DNA of 64,000 nt from Chitinophaga vietnamensis (GCF_902167635.1 NZ_CABHMS010000006.1:248001-312000); one strand, 5' to 3'; shown: positions 16,739 through 27,000, counted from the stretch's first letter. A program made the numbers and translations. The notes: a model not told the origin generated them from the letters alone.

Positions 16739-18820
16739 ATGTCCAACATCAAATGGCCTTTATGCTCGTTGCTGTTATGCGCCGGCACTATGCAGGCACA
16801 GCAAAAAGACACTGTTAGAACAGACAGTGTTTCGTTCCGTAATCGTATACTCAATACCGTTATTATCACTGCCGGCGGTATCCAGCAGCAGATCAAGGGC
16901 ATGGATGCTTCCATCCAGGTGCTGGAGAGAAAGCAGCTGGAAGATGCGGGTATCCGTTCGCTGGATCAGGCCATCACCCGCATTGCCGGCGCTGTATCGC
17001 AGGATGAAGACGGCCGTGGGCTGAAGCCCAACTACAGCCTTCGTGGCCTTGATCCGGAGCGCAGCAGCAGTGTGCTCACCCTCGTTGATGGCAAGATACC
17101 CAGCGGCACCATGTATTATGGCGATCCTGGCGGCTACTATATGATGCCCCTTAACCAGGTAGAACGCGTGGAGGTGATCAAAGGCGGCGCTACCAGCGTG
17201 CTTTTCGGTGGCTACACCATTGGCGGCGTGGTGAACCTCGTTACCCGCAAAGCCCCCTTCCAGCCTGAAACCCGCGTGGAACTGGGCTATGGCAGCTGGA
17301 ACGAGCTCACCGCTCAGGTGAATACCGGCGCCCGTAAAGGTAAATTCGATTACTGGATCAATGGCTATCGCCGCCAGGGCGATGGCCCGCGTGAGTCGCG
17401 CAGCAAGTTCGATGTCAACAACATCACCGCCCGCATTGGCATGCAAGCCGATTCCAGTACCCACCTCTCCATCTACCTCGACGGCTATACGGAGAATTCA
17501 CAAACGCCCGGAGGCCTCACCCAGCAACAGTTTGACGAGAATCCCAGGCAAGTGCAAAACCCTTATGACGATTTCATTTCCAAACGTTTCAGCACGCATA
17601 TCAGTCTGGATAAACAACTGAGCCGTTACGACGCCATCAGCATTGCGGCCTATGGCAACTATTTTCAACGCAACTGGTTCATTTCCCGTAAAGATGCCAA
17701 CAACCAATACACCAACGTTACGGGCTATATCCGCGACCTGCCGGCAGTGGGCACTGTAGCGGATTACAAGCTCACGCGCCCTGTTGGCGGTCATGAAAAC
17801 CAGTTCATCGCCGGTACCCGTTTACATACCGACCGCTATAATAACAATACCATGAAAGGTTTTTATCCTGGCGCACATATAGGTGAAATGACCGGTATCA
17901 AAACTACGTCTACCTTCAGTACCGAAGTATATGCCTACGATAAATTCCATATCACCACACCGCTCTCCGTGTCTGCCGGCCTGCGTTTCAGCAATATCAA
18001 CTACAAAGAGGACAATTACACCATACAGAACCCCGATAAGAGCATCGGCCGCGAAGACCGCACCCATGTGCAGGCCTGGGTGTATTCTCTTGGCACGAAC
18101 TACCTGTTCAACGACAACTATGAAATATTTGCCAGCGTGTCCAGAGGCTTTCAGCCGCCGCTGATCTATGATGTGCTGGATGCAGGCACCATCGATAAAG
18201 GCATCCGGCTGAAGCCACAATACTCTATGAACTATGAAGCCGGTGCGCGGGTGTCGCCGCTTAACTGGTTACAGGTGCAGCTGGCGGTATACTATCTCAG
18301 TTTTAAAGACAAGATCATCTATGATGCCAATGCAGGCGTATCCCGGAACATCGCCGGATCAACGCACAAAGGTGTGGAGCTGGAACTGCAAACCACCGAA
18401 TGGAAAGGTCTCTCCGCATTTGTGACCGGCGCCTGGCAGGAAGCCCGTATCACGGAAGGCGATAACAAAGGCAACTATCTCCGTTATGCACCGGTGCAGC
18501 TGGCATCAGCAGGTGTGCAATACAGTCATAAGATCGGTGAGGGCGTATTCAATGCCAATGTTGCCTTTAACTATGTAGGTAAGCAATACAGTGATGAATC
18601 CAATTCGGAAGTGGCCAGTGCAAATGGTTTCAACGGTCCTATACCGGCTTATCATTATGCAGGCCTGCACCTGAACTATGAACGGAAACATTGGGGCGCA
18701 CGATTTGGCGTCAACAATATTACGGATGAAAAATATTTCAACCGCCGCTGGGATTTCTGGGGAGGTATTATGCCGGCGCCCGGGCGCAACTTCCAGTCGT
18801 CTGTATTTGTAAAATTCTAA
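16739..18820 (+). CDS. TonB-dependent outer-membrane receptor
   Basis: The 693-residue product has a signal peptide (MSNIKWPLCSLLLCAGTMQAQQ), a plug domain (about 35-150, VLERKQLEDAGIRSLDQAI, YSLRGLDPERSSSVLTLVDG) and a 22-strand type barrel ending in the aromatic residue of FQSSVFVKF. There is no N-terminal carboxypeptidase-like repeat, so it is not a SusC protein. It resembles ferric-siderophore or metal-complex receptors. The start at 16739 places the signal peptide first; the extra 15 residues upstream would spoil it. A Fur-type box was not seen by eye. The cargo is unknown. Confidence 0.92.
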   Translation: MSNIKWPLCSLLLCAGTMQAQQKDTVRTDSVSFRNRILNTVIITAGGIQQQIKGMDASIQVLERKQLEDAGIRSLDQAITRIAGAVSQDEDGRGLKPNYSLRGLDPERSSSVLTLVDGKIPSGTMYYGDPGGYYMMPLNQVERVEVIKGGATSVLFGGYTIGGVVNLVTRKAPFQPETRVELGYGSWNELTAQVNTGARKGKFDYWINGYRRQGDGPRESRSKFDVNNITARIGMQADSSTHLSIYLDGYTENSQTPGGLTQQQFDENPRQVQNPYDDFISKRFSTHISLDKQLSRYDAISIAAYGNYFQRNWFISRKDANNQYTNVTGYIRDLPAVGTVADYKLTRPVGGHENQFIAGTRLHTDRYNNNTMKGFYPGAHIGEMTGIKTTSTFSTEVYAYDKFHITTPLSVSAGLRFSNINYKEDNYTIQNPDKSIGREDRTHVQAWVYSLGTNYLFNDNYEIFASVSRGFQPPLIYDVLDAGTIDKGIRLKPQYSMNYEAGARVSPLNWLQVQLAVYYLSFKDKIIYDANAGVSRNIAGSTHKGVELELQTTEWKGLSAFVTGAWQEARITEGDNKGNYLRYAPVQLASAGVQYSHKIGEGVFNANVAFNYVGKQYSDESNSEVASANGFNGPIPAYHYAGLHLNYERKHWGARFGVNNITDEKYFNRRWDFWGGIMPAPGRNFQSSVFVKF

Positions 18821-18884
18821 TCTTAATAAAAAAGATCAGCCAAAGCTGCTGCTAGCAGCTTTGGCTGATCTTTTTTATTAAGAT
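18820..18884. terminator. Bidirectional terminator between convergent genes
   Basis: Two perfect 31-base arms around a 3-base loop, with A-rich and T-rich ends on each side, lie between the receptor and the lipocalin-like gene. It can end transcription on both strands. Confidence 0.9.
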
Positions 18885-18896
18885 GAAATGCAATCG

Positions 18897-19385
18897 CTAT
18901 CTGCGTTGCAGGGTATAAGTAATGGTAGCGTTGTTACCTTCGAAGTTCACATTGGCTCTCCAGGTCATGGTGCTGCCGGCGCCTAGTACATCAACACGGT
19001 ATCCTTCTGTTACGTTCTTGGCTTTTTCGCCGCTGTACAGTTTCTTGAACTGGAATTGTGTGCCGCCATTAGCTTTGTTGAGCGACCATACAATGTTCTG
19101 GGAAGCGGGCGTACAGCCATCAGTGTTAGAAGAGATCGTATAAGAGCCCATACCGTTGTCGGGTAATACCCATTGGCTGCCGATGAAGCATTTGGCGGAG
19201 GCCTGGTCAAATATGGTCACTTTGGCGTTGTCGGGGATTCCTTCATAGTGAACGTCGGTCAGTACCCAGTTACCTTTTACAGCCGCTTTGTTAATGGAGG
19301 TGGTAACGCCTTGCTTTGGAGCGCAGGATGATCCGAAAATAGCGATCACTGCGAGCAGTACAGCAGCAAATGAGAAATTTTTCAT
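18897..19385 (-). CDS. Lipocalin-like lipoprotein
   Basis: This 162-residue protein has a lipoprotein signal (IAIFGSSC, lipid Cys at residue 21). Past a short linker come features of the Bacteroidota lipocalin-like domain: GNWVLTDVHYEG near 38, KCFIGSQWVLPDNGMGSYTI, and a final strand TITYTLQR. It probably folds as a small beta barrel on the inner or outer membrane face. Ligand and role are unknown. Confidence 0.75.
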   Translation of the reverse strand: MKNFSFAAVLLAVIAIFGSSCAPKQGVTTSINKAAVKGNWVLTDVHYEGIPDNAKVTIFDQASAKCFIGSQWVLPDNGMGSYTISSNTDGCTPASQNIVWSLNKANGGTQFQFKKLYSGEKAKNVTEGYRVDVLGAGSTMTWRANVNFEGNNATITYTLQRR

Positions 19386-19511
19386 GGGAAACGAATTTGT
19401 GTTTTAAATGCTCTGGTAATTCAACAACTGTTACAGCATAAGGTTCTATAACAGCAAAATACGCTGGCAAGTTCAGCATTTACAATAAACGTACCAAATG
19501 AAAAGAGGCGC

Positions 19512-20000
19512 TTAGTGGGTAGGAAGTGCGGGGGCCGCTATGGCAGGCGTTTTCAGCCTTATCAAAACATCTTCAAGCTGGTTGACGCGGTTGTGGAGAT
19601 ACCAGGTGCTGGCGGCGAGCGACAGACACAGGATACATACCGCGATGAAGGCGCATCTCCACCAGATGCTTACGGAGATGGTGCGGTTCCATCCTGGTTT
19701 GATGTGGATATAAGTATCGCCGGTATTCGTATGTACATAGTCGTTATCCCTGCGCGTGCGGTGATCGAAGCGGCTGCCGCGGTTTAAGCGGTGCAAGACT
19801 GTTCTTTTCACCTCCACAGGTGGAGGCACCGCTTCCGCAAACAGTTGCATCTCAATCCGTTCTTCTGCTGCCGCTACCTCCGCATTCAACAGCGGGTATA
19901 TTTTACGAAGGTAGATCAGCTCCTCCTCTTGTTCAGGAGTGGCCAATCCCAGCAGGCAACGTTCAATGATGCCACTTTCTATGTAATCTTGCAAGTTCAA
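19512..20000 (-). CDS. Anti-sigma-factor-like membrane protein, second of a tandem pair
   Basis: This 162-residue protein has a cytoplasmic N-terminal domain (YIESGIIERCLLGLATPEQEE, YPLLNAEVAAAEERIE) typical of Bacteroidota anti-sigma factors, then one membrane helix (about 112-133, CAFIAVCILCLSLAASTWYL) and a short outer tail. It has the same length and N-terminal pattern as the next gene upstream. No ATG is available; the frame opens at TTG at 20000 in the place matching the paralogue's TTG. It is the last gene of a sigma/anti-sigma operon and lies 112 bp after its paralogue. Confidence 0.72.
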   Translation of the reverse strand: MNLQDYIESGIIERCLLGLATPEQEEELIYLRKIYPLLNAEVAAAEERIEMQLFAEAVPPPVEVKRTVLHRLNRGSRFDHRTRRDNDYVHTNTGDTYIHIKPGWNRTISVSIWWRCAFIAVCILCLSLAASTWYLHNRVNQLEDVLIRLKTPAIAAPALPTH

Positions 20001-20112
20001 TTTTGTAAGGCCCTGAAATATATTATAATAATATCTATATACGAATATCCTCCGTTTCCCGGATTCTCAAAATTCTACTTTTTTTTACAAAACGATATTA
20101 TCCGGGCAGAAA

Positions 20113-20601
20113 TTATAACAGGTAGCAATTTCTTTCGTTGCTTGAATAAATGGCGCTGGCGGGAGCCGGTCTTTTCAATCTCTCTTTTTCCTGTTCTTTT
20201 ATCTGAGCGTATTTCAGATAGTAGAAGATGGCGAAGAACAGTAATATTTTGGCCAGTAATACGAGGAAGATAAGGAAGAACCTCCAGTATTTGTGTACGG
20301 AGATGTGATCATTATCTTTTGGTTGGATGTTGATGAAAGTGTAATTGGGTGGCGTATCGCCATTGCTGGTATCGCGGTCCCATCTGGATCTTTGCAGTAT
20401 CCGGTTGCGGATTTCCACGGGTGGCATAGCGGCGTCGGCAAAGGCAGCCTTCTCCAGGCGGCGCTCCACGATGTCCACCTCGGTATCCAGTTCAGGGTAC
20501 AGCTTTCTCATATGCTGCAACTCTTCCACCTCGTCTTCAGTGGCGAGCCCCATCACAAAGGATTCGATAATACCGCTTTCTATGTAAAATTTTAGTTCCA
20601 A
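20113..20601 (-). CDS. Anti-sigma-factor-like membrane protein, first of a tandem pair
   Basis: This 162-residue protein shares with its neighbour the pattern YIESGIIExxxxGLATxxxxEEL, then RKxYPxLxxEV and PPVE, with a single membrane helix at about 105-130 (FLIFLVLLAKILLFFAIFYYL). It probably binds the sigma factor encoded just upstream and holds it at the membrane. Its TTG start lies inside the last codons of the sigma gene (10-base overlap), which suggests translational coupling. No ATG start is available. Confidence 0.74.
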   Translation of the reverse strand: MELKFYIESGIIESFVMGLATEDEVEELQHMRKLYPELDTEVDIVERRLEKAAFADAAMPPVEIRNRILQRSRWDRDTSNGDTPPNYTFINIQPKDNDHISVHKYWRFFLIFLVLLAKILLFFAIFYYLKYAQIKEQEKERLKRPAPASAIYSSNERNCYLL

Positions 20602-21104
20602 GCGTCTTTTAAGAATTTTCTGAAAGCCTTCATAGCGGCTCCCAGCATTTCATTTACCTGCCCTTCCGGCAATGCCAGCATACGGGCTATCGTTGTTATA
20701 GACAATCCTTTAAAATAACATAACCTGAACACCTGCTGTTCGTTGATCGGTAAAGCTGAATAGAACTTTTGCAGCATGCCGTGTTCCATTTCCATTATTT
20801 CATTTCCGGTAAGTGCGGTTTCGGGTAGTGCTTCCTGGATAGCGTATTCCCTGGTTTTCCTCAATAACCATAAAAAAAGGGTCCGGTAACCTGAAGTCCT
20901 GAATGTCCCTATCTGATGGAAAGCCCAGGTAAAAACCCGGACGATAACATCATTGGCCCTATCTTTTATAGGCACCAGTTGTAACGCAATACTGTAGAGT
21001 GCTCCTGCATATCGGTCATACAGCAGCTCTTTTGCTGCATGATCCCCCTTTATCAGCCGCTCCACCAGCGCGTTTTCACTTATATGTGCCAGATCTCTGC
21101 GCAA
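20592..21104 (-). CDS. RNA polymerase sigma-70-family factor (ECF type), non-ATG start
   Basis: The product has the sigma region-2 pattern LLYDRYAGALYSIALQLVPI with RTLFLWLLRKTREYAI, and region 4 (LPINEQQVFRLCYFKGLSITTIARML). This is an alternative sigma factor for envelope-related genes. No in-frame ATG exists before region 2. TTG at 21104 gives MRRDLAHISENALVERLIKGD, which matches the usual beginning of the family, while TTG at 21164 would add about 20 poor residues. Region 2 is somewhat divergent. The two genes that follow are likely its anti-sigma factors. Confidence 0.8.
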   Translation of the reverse strand: MRRDLAHISENALVERLIKGDHAAKELLYDRYAGALYSIALQLVPIKDRANDVIVRVFTWAFHQIGTFRTSGYRTLFLWLLRKTREYAIQEALPETALTGNEIMEMEHGMLQKFYSALPINEQQVFRLCYFKGLSITTIARMLALPEGQVNEMLGAAMKAFRKFLKDAWN

Positions 21105-21210
21105 GAAGTTGTGCTGATAATTAGAAATAGCTAAACTAGCAAAAACAATCCATATATGGAGCAACTCTCTTATATGAATTTATTCACAACTCCTGCTAAA
21201 ATGGACAAGC

Positions 21211-21711
21211 TTACAAGGTCATCCGGTAGAGCCAATATTGGAGACCTATGATCGGTTCCAGCTCTTTTACCAGCTCAAAACCGAGCTTGTCGTACATCTT
21301 CCTGGCGGCAGGCATGGCCGTGCTGGTATGCAAGCCTAATATTTTCTCCCCATCTTCACGCGCTTGCCGGATGGCCATCTCCATCAGCTGCTGCCCGATA
21401 CCCAGTCCGCGGAAATCAGGATCCACCCCCAGGCGGCGGATATAAGCCCAATCCTCCGGGTAGATTACGGTAGGGTTGCCGGAGCGCACCAGGAACACAA
21501 CCCCTACCAACTTTGCACCGCTTTCACATACAAAAGTATAGCTCATCTTCATCAGGGCCGCCAGGATATCCATATCTCCCTGGCTGGTACGCATCCGCTC
21601 CCAGTTGCCCGGTGTCATCACTGCCGCAAATTCTTCGTAACTCCTCACGGAAAGGTCAGCGATAGCAGCAGCATCGGCAGCGGTAGCCAGCCGGTAATGG
21701 AGTATATGCAT
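21211..21711 (-). CDS. GNAT N-acetyltransferase
   Basis: This 166-residue protein follows the GNAT plan: RLATAADAAAIADLSVRSYEEF at the start, LGVDPDFRGLGIGQQLMEMAI as the acetyl-CoA loop (about 94-115), then LHTSTAMPAARKMYDKLGFEL. The substrate is unknown. It is separated from the sigma operon by about 45 bp or more of non-coding DNA and is probably its own unit. Confidence 0.88.
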   Translation of the reverse strand: MHILHYRLATAADAAAIADLSVRSYEEFAAVMTPGNWERMRTSQGDMDILAALMKMSYTFVCESGAKLVGVVFLVRSGNPTVIYPEDWAYIRRLGVDPDFRGLGIGQQLMEMAIRQAREDGEKILGLHTSTAMPAARKMYDKLGFELVKELEPIIGLQYWLYRMTL

Positions 21712-21853
21712 ACAGGTTAGTATTGTTTAATGAATAGTCAGGAAACAATTGCCGTTCATTTGTTGTTCCTTTTAACGCCGGGAGAAGCATAAAATTACAA
21801 GACACCGTTACTCATCCATATTTTTTTGCCAGCAAGATAAATTCAGCGCGGAA

Positions 21854-22867
21854 ATGAAACGATCAGCATGGCTGCTCCTACTGTGTATCAGCAGCATAAA
21901 CGCCAGCGGCCAACTTCAACAAAATGCCAGCAAACAGCTACGCCTATACGAAGATGACGACTTCTTCAATGTGTGGGGCCGGGGTACCGACAGAGCGTAT
22001 AGCAACGGTACTGCTATCGGATACCTGTATATGAAAAAGAAGAAAAACCATTTCATCGACCGGTGGCTGCTGGCCAAGGCCGGCAGAAAGGCTGTAAACG
22101 TGTACGAATGGGACCTGATGCAGGTAATGATCACGCCAGACAATATTGCCGATACGTCCTATATCCCCAGCGATTTCTACTATGCCGGCGCGCTCTTCGC
22201 TACACACGGCGTCACTTCCTACAATAGCGCCAAACAGTACAGCCTGCATTCCGAGATCGTATTTGGCGTGATGGGCCCCTGGGCCTTCGTTGAGCAAACG
22301 CAAACCTTTGTTCACCACATCATCGGCGACCAACTCCCCCGCGGATGGAGTCACCAGGTGCCCAACGCGCCGTTACTCAACTACAACCTCACCTATGAGC
22401 GGATGCTGTGGCATCCCAGAAAATATTTCGAGATCATCGGCGGCGCCGGCGGCAGGGCCGGCACCATGGCCACAGGGCTCTTCGCACAAACATACCTGCG
22501 CGTCGGGAAATACAATTCCTATTTCGGAGATGCCGATCTCAAAACCGCTACCAGGCACAAGTTCCAGGTATACCTCTTTGCAAGACCCCGGTTTGACATC
22601 ATGATGTACAACGCCCTGCTGCAAGGCGGCATTTTCCGGTCGCGCGATCAACACTTCGTAGACGAAAGCAGCAACCGCCTCACCCACATGCGGCATTTCA
22701 CCATCGGGATGGATTACGGCATAGCTTTTGGCATCAACCGCTGCTCGGTCGTATATACTCAGCAACCACGCACCGCATGGATGAGCGGAACCGGTAAGCA
22801 CTCGGTTGGAAATATTACCTTGTTAATTTCTCTGTCCAGGGCAACCATTCCGTCGCCGGGACGTTAA
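21854..22867 (+). CDS. LpxR-like (DUF2219) outer-membrane lipid A deacylase family protein
   Basis: This 337-residue protein has a signal peptide (MKRSAWLLLLCISSINASGQ) and the LpxR-family pattern: EDDDFFNVWGRGTDRAYSNG, later HSEIVFGVMGPWAFVEQTQ, VHHIIG and RGWSHQVPNAPLLNYNLTYERM. LpxR removes the 3'-acyl chains of lipid A at the outer membrane. The NDxF start motif reads EDD here, so a catalytic Asn may be Asp; activity should not be assumed. It is followed by a small lipoprotein gene in the same direction with a 23 bp gap. Confidence 0.75.
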   Translation: MKRSAWLLLLCISSINASGQLQQNASKQLRLYEDDDFFNVWGRGTDRAYSNGTAIGYLYMKKKKNHFIDRWLLAKAGRKAVNVYEWDLMQVMITPDNIADTSYIPSDFYYAGALFATHGVTSYNSAKQYSLHSEIVFGVMGPWAFVEQTQTFVHHIIGDQLPRGWSHQVPNAPLLNYNLTYERMLWHPRKYFEIIGGAGGRAGTMATGLFAQTYLRVGKYNSYFGDADLKTATRHKFQVYLFARPRFDIMMYNALLQGGIFRSRDQHFVDESSNRLTHMRHFTIGMDYGIAFGINRCSVVYTQQPRTAWMSGTGKHSVGNITLLISLSRATIPSPGR

Positions 22868-22890
22868 TTAGTCAACAAATCATCTCTTAT

Positions 22891-23439
22891 ATGAACGCTG
22901 TAAGATCTATTTTAATGGCAACAAGTGCTTTGCTGGCCCTATCCTGCAACAGCGGCGGCAACAAAGGCGCTGCCGACAGTGCCGCCAATGGCAACAACGA
23001 CACCTCTCTGGCTGTAAGCGCAAACCCCGTCACTAACCTGGAAGTACAACCTATTAACGGCTACTTTGTGAAGAACACTATCAAAGTAACGGATAGCCTC
23101 ACCTTCCTGGTAATTGATAACCAGCAGTCGTTCGACAGTCTTTTCGGTATGGCCAAAACGATGAACAACACCATCGACAAGCCCGACTTCGGTACGCATC
23201 TCGTGATTGCCGTAACGATGCCGCCCACTTTCTATGGCACGCAGATCCAGTTGCAATCTGCCACCAACAACAGCAACAATAACAATGCAGAGCTGCATTT
23301 CGTGGCAACAGGCCAGCAGGAAAAAGGATCTTCTTCGATCGTGCCGCTGTGGCTGGGCGCCATCCCGAAGAGTGGCAAAAGTTCCATCAGCCTGTACACC
23401 GGCGATCATCTTACTAAAACAATCACTGAAAAAGAATAG
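22891..23439 (+). CDS. Lipoprotein of unknown function
   Basis: This 182-residue protein has a lipoprotein signal (ALLALSC, lipid Cys at 19) and then a Ser/Ala/Asn-rich linker. The rest includes VIDNQQSFDSLFGMAKTMN and a run of Asn near 125-132 (NNSNNNN). I do not recognise the family. It lies 23 bp after the LpxR-like gene and may be co-transcribed with it. Its stop is only 5 bp from the stop of the convergent SRPBCC gene. Confidence 0.6.
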   Translation: MNAVRSILMATSALLALSCNSGGNKGAADSAANGNNDTSLAVSANPVTNLEVQPINGYFVKNTIKVTDSLTFLVIDNQQSFDSLFGMAKTMNNTIDKPDFGTHLVIAVTMPPTFYGTQIQLQSATNNSNNNNAELHFVATGQQEKGSSSIVPLWLGAIPKSGKSSISLYTGDHLTKTITEKE

Positions 23440-23444
23440 TGGCA

Positions 23445-23918
23445 TCATAGCGAAACCGGGCCAAAGCGCCGCGTGATCTGGGCTGTCCTGTAATCAAACA
23501 GCGATTCCAGCTGGCGTTTCACAAACAAGCCATGGGCGAGCGTGCCAAGCCATCCGAGCGGCAGGCGGTAGTGCACGATATCTTTCATGCGTGTGCCATC
23601 GCCCGCCGCTTCAAAATGATGTTCGTGATGCCACATCCGGTACGGGCCGCTGCGCTGTTCATCTACAAAATATGCCAACGGCTTCACCTGCGTGATCTCC
23701 GTTACCCATAACAGCGGGATACCCGCCACAGGACTCACTTTATAGGTAATGATCTGCCCGGGGTAGATCGGTCCTTCGTAATGCCGTGAAGTAACGCGGA
23801 AACGCATATACGAAGGCGTTATCTCCAGCAGATTACCAGGCGATGAAAAATAATCCCACACGGCCGCCAGCGGCGCAGGAATGAGCTGTTCCCGTATCAG
23901 CGAATAAATCATGGGCAT
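23445..23918 (-). CDS. SRPBCC (START-like) domain protein
   Basis: This 157-residue protein shows the SRPBCC beta-alpha-beta pattern: REQLIPAPLAAVWDYFSSPGNLLEITPSYMRF, PGQIITYKVSP, and RMWHHEHHFEAAGDGTRMKDIVHYRLPLG. Members bind hydrophobic ligands or act as cell-division-inhibitor-like fold proteins. The ligand is unknown. Starts at 23918 (MPMIYSL) or 23912 (MIYSL) are possible; the longer frame begins with TTG and adds only a few poor residues. It is convergent with the lipoprotein gene. Confidence 0.8.
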   Translation of the reverse strand: MPMIYSLIREQLIPAPLAAVWDYFSSPGNLLEITPSYMRFRVTSRHYEGPIYPGQIITYKVSPVAGIPLLWVTEITQVKPLAYFVDEQRSGPYRMWHHEHHFEAAGDGTRMKDIVHYRLPLGWLGTLAHGLFVKRQLESLFDYRTAQITRRFGPVSL

Positions 23919-23988
23919 CTTTTTGCACAATTAAGTAACATCCAGTCCGGATATCTGCAATAACGTCTAACTTAATCGTAATTTTGCA

Positions 23989-23996
23989 GATCGTCA
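23989..23996 (+). promoter_or_regulatory. -7 box (TAATTTTG) for the helicase gene
   Basis: TAATTTTG fits TAnnTTTG and lies 13 bases before the helicase ATG, so the leader would be short. Confidence 0.5.
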
Positions 23997-24009
23997 TAAA
24001 AAAGAATGC

Positions 24010-27000
24010 ATGGCCCGCGACCCACATCAATATCATGAACGCTTCGAGGAAGTTTACGAGCAGTTGAATGAGAAGCAGCGAGAAGCAGTGGACAATACGG
24101 AAGGTCCGGTAATGGTTATTGCCGGTCCGGGCACCGGTAAAACACAGATCCTCGCTTCGCGCATCGGCAAAATTTTGCGCGACTCAGACTTCATGCCGCA
24201 GAACATCCTGTGCCTCACCTATACAGATGCCGGCACTGTGGCCATGCGCAAGCGTTTGACCGATTTCATCGGGCCAGATGCCTACCGCGTCAACATCCAC
24301 ACTTTCCATTCTTTTTGTAATGAAGTGATCCAGGACAACCTGGGCCTGTTCGATAAAACCGTACTCGATCCCATCTCCGACCTGGAGAAGATACAATTGC
24401 TGAAAAAGCTGATCGACGGCTTCGACAAGAACAACCCGCTCAAACGCTACCGTGGCGATGTTTACTTCGATATGAAGAACCTCTCCAGCCTCTTCTCCAC
24501 CATGAAACGGGAAGGCTGGACAGTGCCCTTCATCCGCGAACGGGTTGATGAATACATCAACAGCCTGCCACAACGGGAGGAATATATCTGCAAACGCGCC
24601 ACCAAAAATTTCAAAAAAGGCGATATACGCACAGATAAAATAGCGATTGAAGAAGAGAAGATGGCCCGCCTGATGGCCGCCGTAGCGCAGTTCGACGTAT
24701 TTCAGCAACTCATGCTCAACGCCAACCGCTACGATTTCGATGACATGATCATGTGGGTGATCCGCGCATTTGAAGAAAATTACAACCTCCTCGCAGATTA
24801 TAAAGAACGATTCCAATATATACTGGTAGATGAATACCAGGATACCAGCGGTACACAGAACAAACTGATACAACTGCTGATAAAAGGCGAAGAACTGCCC
24901 AATGTATTTGTGGTGGGAGATGACGACCAGTCTATCTACCGCTTCCAGGGCGCCAATGTCGAGAACATGGAACAGTTTGCCGGCGGCTTCTCCGACACCC
25001 TGCGCACCATCGTGCTTACACAGAACTACCGTTCCGTGCAGAACATCCTCGATACCGCCATGACCCTCATCGACAACAACGGCAATTCGAGGCTGGTAAA
25101 CCAATTGCCAGGCCTGAGCAAACAACTGGTGGCCAGCAACAAAAATCTGGTATCGCTCAACATCCCGCCGGTCATACAAATTTATAATACGCCGAAAGAC
25201 GAGATGGTAGGCATTACCCTGGCAGTAACCCAACTCATTGAACGGGGTATTACGCCTGGCAAGATCGCCGTCATCTACCGCGAAAACAAATACGGGGAAG
25301 AGCTGGCGCAATACTTCCGGCTGAAGGGCTTGCCCTTTTATTCCAAACGTAACATCAATCTCTTCCAGGTGCCTTTCGCCCGCAATGTGCTCAACCTGCT
25401 GCGTTATGTAGCCGCAGAGATGGACACTCCCTATAGCGGCGATGGCCTCCTGTTCGAGATCATGCACTACGATTTCTACCACATACAACCGGTGGAAGCC
25501 GCGAAAGTGAGCATCCGGGTAGCAGAAAAAGGCTATGATGAAAAAACATCTATCCGCCAGTTTTTGCAGGAGTGGCAGTCTACCCGCAACCTCACGCTTT
25601 TCTCTGAAGCGCCTGACGATGCGCTCATGCACCTCAGCCGCCTCCTGGAAAAATGGATCGGCGATGCCTACAACGTAACGCTGCAGCAGCTTTTCGCCCG
25701 CATCATCGGCGAAGGCGGCGTACTCACTTACATTATGGCCTCTCCTGAAAAGATGTGGCTCATGAAAGTATTGCAGGCCCTCTTCGATTTCATCAAAGAC
25801 GAAACCCGCCGTAATCCCGACCTCACACTGATCGCGCTGATGGAAACCATTGACCTGATGGAAGCCAATGGCATCCCCATCGAACTGGTACAGGTATCCG
25901 GCAATGATAAAGGTATCAATCTCATTACCTCCCATGGCTCCAAAGGACTGGAGTTTGAATATGTGTTCATGGCGGGCACCAACTCGCATCTCTGGGAGAA
26001 AAAGAGAAAGAACAGCACCGGCTTTTCCTTTCCTGATACGGTGTTCACCACACAAGCTACGTCTACAGACGAGCAGGAACTGCGCCGGCTTTTCTATGTG
26101 GCCATCACCCGCGCCGAAAAACATCTCTACATCAGCTATCCTGAATACAAGCAGGATGGGAAACCGCTCGAGCCCAGCATGTTCATCGCAGAAATACAGG
26201 AAGAACACCCGCTGCCACAGGAACGTGTACAACTGAACGATGAATTGATGTTTGAGTTTGAAGTGCTGCACTACCAACAGCAGCAATCGCCCGAGATCGC
26301 AGCCGTGGACCATGCTTTCATCGACAGCCTGCTCAGCACTTTTGTGATGAACGTAACAGCGCTGAACAACTACCTCGATTGCCCGCTCAGCTTCTTCTAC
26401 AAAAACCTGGTACGCGTTCCTACAGGCCGCTCGGAAAGTACCGAATTTGGATCGGCCGTGCACTATGCCGTGGAAAAGCTGTTCGTGAAAATGCAGGCCA
26501 ACAGCAATATCTTCCCCGGCAAGGAAGAGTTCCTGAAAGATTTCCGCTGGTCCATGATGCGCAACCGCGAATGCTTTACCAAAGAGTCTTTCGAGCGAAG
26601 ACTGGAATATGGCAAGGATATCCTCAGCAGTTATTACGATAACTATATCAACGAATGGAACAAGATCGTGAGCGTAGAACGGAATATCCGCAATGTAACG
26701 GTCAATGGCGTGCCATTGAAAGGGAAAGTGGACAAACTTGAATTTGACGGCAACGAGATCAACGTGGTGGATTATAAAACCGGCGACTACGAAAAAGCGA
26801 TCAGGGAATACCGGAAATTCGAACGGCCCAATGAGCGAAACCCCAATGGTGGCGACTATTGGCGGCAGGCCGTATTTTACAAACTGCTGCTCGATAATTA
26901 CCGCCCCAAAAGCTGGAAGGTGGTGAGCACCGAGTTCGACTTCATCGAGCCTAACAAACAAAAAGTATATCACAAGGAGAAGGTGGTCATCACCCCGGAA

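Noticed and set aside
24184-26973. A 929-residue minus-strand frame across the helicase gene
   Set aside because: It is the opposite-strand reading of a well-supported helicase; codon bias alone makes such long frames. It has no domain I recognise.
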